Source: Desulfobacula sp. (lineage in GTDB: Bacteria > Desulfobacterota > Desulfobacteria > Desulfobacterales > Desulfobacteraceae). From it: 6,298 nucleotides of DNA. The notes beneath the pieces were generated by a model. It saw only the letters and a list, made by a program, of their open reading frames with translations. It was not told the origin of the DNA and searched no databases. A program made the position numbers and the translations under genes. Where the stretch lies: NCBI GenBank assembly GCA_023144585.1, contig JAGLFI010000071.1, forward strand, positions 1 to 6,298, written 5' to 3'. Shown here one piece after another: positions 5,439 through 6,298 of this stretch (position 1 is the stretch's first letter; every line of letters starts with the position of its first letter).

Positions 5439-6298
5439 TTAAGAAAGTAAAACTCCTTCAATAAACGGGTCCAGATCGCCATTCAAAACCCTGTCCACAT
5501 CCCCCACTTCAAAATCTGTTCGATGGTCTTTTACCATCCTGTAGGGGTGAAGAACATAGGACCTGATCTGGCTTCCCCAGGCAATATCATCTTTACCGTC
5601 ATGAAGCGTCTGCATTTTTTTATCCTGTTTGTCCTTTGCAATCTGGTAAAGTCTTGATTTTAAAACCTTAAAGGCAATCTCTTTGTTGCGGTGCTGGGAA
5701 GGTTCCTGCTGGCACTGGACCACCACTCCGGTGGGGAGATGGGTGATCCTGACCGCACTGCTGGTTTTGTTGACATGCTGTCCGCCGGCACCACTGGCCC
5801 GGTACACATCAATTCTCAGATCTGACTCATCGATGTCGATTTTAATTTCATCTTTAATTTCAGGATAGACAAATACCGAGGCAAAGGATGTATGACGTTT
5901 TCCGCTTGCATTATAAGGGGATATCCTGACAAGACGATGAACGCCTGATTCAACCTTCATAAACCCATAACAGTTTTCCCCGGAAACCAGAAGGGTCGCC
6001 CCTTTAATTCCGGCCTCATCCCCTGGCTGATAATCAATAATCTGAAATTTATATTCTTTTTTATCGATCCATCGGGTGTACATGCGAAAAAGCATTTCAG
6101 CCCAATCCTGGGAATCTGTTCCACCGGCACCGGCATTGATGGAAACAAGCGCATCCCTTGCATCGTCTTCACCGTCAAGGGTAATCTGAACTGAGATTTT
6201 TTTTATTTTTTTCTCAAGCACGGATAAAAGGGTGCCCACTTCTTTTTCACTGTCTTTGTCTGACTCTTCAAGGGCAAGTTCTAAAAGAACATCCGCAT
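5439..6298 (-). CDS. prfB: Peptide chain release factor 2 (RF2), N-terminus outside window
   Basis: The frame is open to the right edge; 286 codons are visible of the roughly 365 usual for RF2, so part of domain 1 is missing and the GTG at 6239 is internal, not the start. RF2 recognises UGA and UAA in the ribosomal A site and triggers peptide release. Visible hallmarks are SINAGAGGTDSQDW early in domain 2, the RF2-specific HTSFASVFVYPE segment, and the catalytic loop SGAGGQHVNKTSSAVRITH with the GGQ at 5778-5786. Codon-recognition residues, normally Ser-Pro-Phe, read Ser-Pro-Tyr (5921-5913), a conservative change. The C-terminal part (RSYVLHPYRMVKDHRT and GDLDPFIEG) is typical and complete. 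Any programmed +1 frameshift site would lie near codon 25, outside the window, so autoregulation cannot be judged. The HD gene follows at 2 bases. Confidence 0.96.
   Translation of the reverse strand, partial: ADVLLELALEESDKDSEKEVGTLLSVLEKKIKKISVQITLDGEDDARDALVSINAGAGGTDSQDWAEMLFRMYTRWIDKKEYKFQIIDYQPGDEAGIKGATLLVSGENCYGFMKVESGVHRLVRISPYNASGKRHTSFASVFVYPEIKDEIKIDIDESDLRIDVYRASGAGGQHVNKTSSAVRITHLPTGVVVQCQQEPSQHRNKEIAFKVLKSRLYQIAKDKQDKKMQTLHDGKDDIAWGSQIRSYVLHPYRMVKDHRTDFEVGDVDRVLNGDLDPFIEGVLLS

Noticed and set aside
6237..6239. GTG as the start of prfB
   Set aside because: The frame is open upstream to the window edge with RF2-like helical sequence (LLELALEES), and a start here would remove most of domain 1.

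Overview
The window looks like chromosomal DNA of moderate GC from a Gram-negative bacterium. My best guess is a sulfate-reducing desulfobacterium (Desulfobacterales / former Deltaproteobacteria). This rests on remembered resemblance of the zinc-ribbon protein, the PurF-like protein and the zinc-knuckle SDR to proteins of that group; no search was run. There are no RNA genes, CRISPR arrays, insertion sequences or prophage genes.

Left third (1-2023, minus strand): a probable two-gene operon. The promoter-proximal gene encodes a complete PurF-type amidophosphoribosyltransferase homologue (467 aa). It begins M-G-G-F-F-G instead of M-C-G-x-x-G, so the N-terminal nucleophile cysteine is absent, while the PRPP loop and four candidate iron-sulfur cysteines remain. 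21 bases downstream comes a short-chain dehydrogenase/reductase that runs off the left edge; it has a long basic N-terminal extension and a four-cysteine zinc knuckle before its Rossmann fold.

Middle (2024-4549): a divergent intergenic region with TTGACA boxes on both strands, then a plus-strand pair. The first gene is an SPFH/band-7 protein with three evenly spaced C-terminal zinc ribbons. The second overlaps it by 14 bases and encodes a zinc-ribbon protein that is broken. Its frame can be followed through one -1 frameshift (near 4139) and two in-frame stops (4352 and 4388) to a natural end at 4549, so about 403 codons are recognisable but only the first 267 are translated as one piece.

Right third (4544-6298, minus strand): reading in the direction of transcription, prfB (peptide chain release factor 2, N-terminus outside the window), an HD-domain phosphohydrolase 2 bases after it, an intergenic hairpin, and an 88-aa protein of unknown function whose end overlaps the end of the broken zinc-ribbon gene.

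The points most worth a second look are the PurF paralogue that seems unable to hydrolyse glutamine together with its zinc-knuckle SDR neighbour, and the SPFH/zinc-ribbon pair (reminiscent of Bacillus YdjI and its partners) in which one member is decaying.
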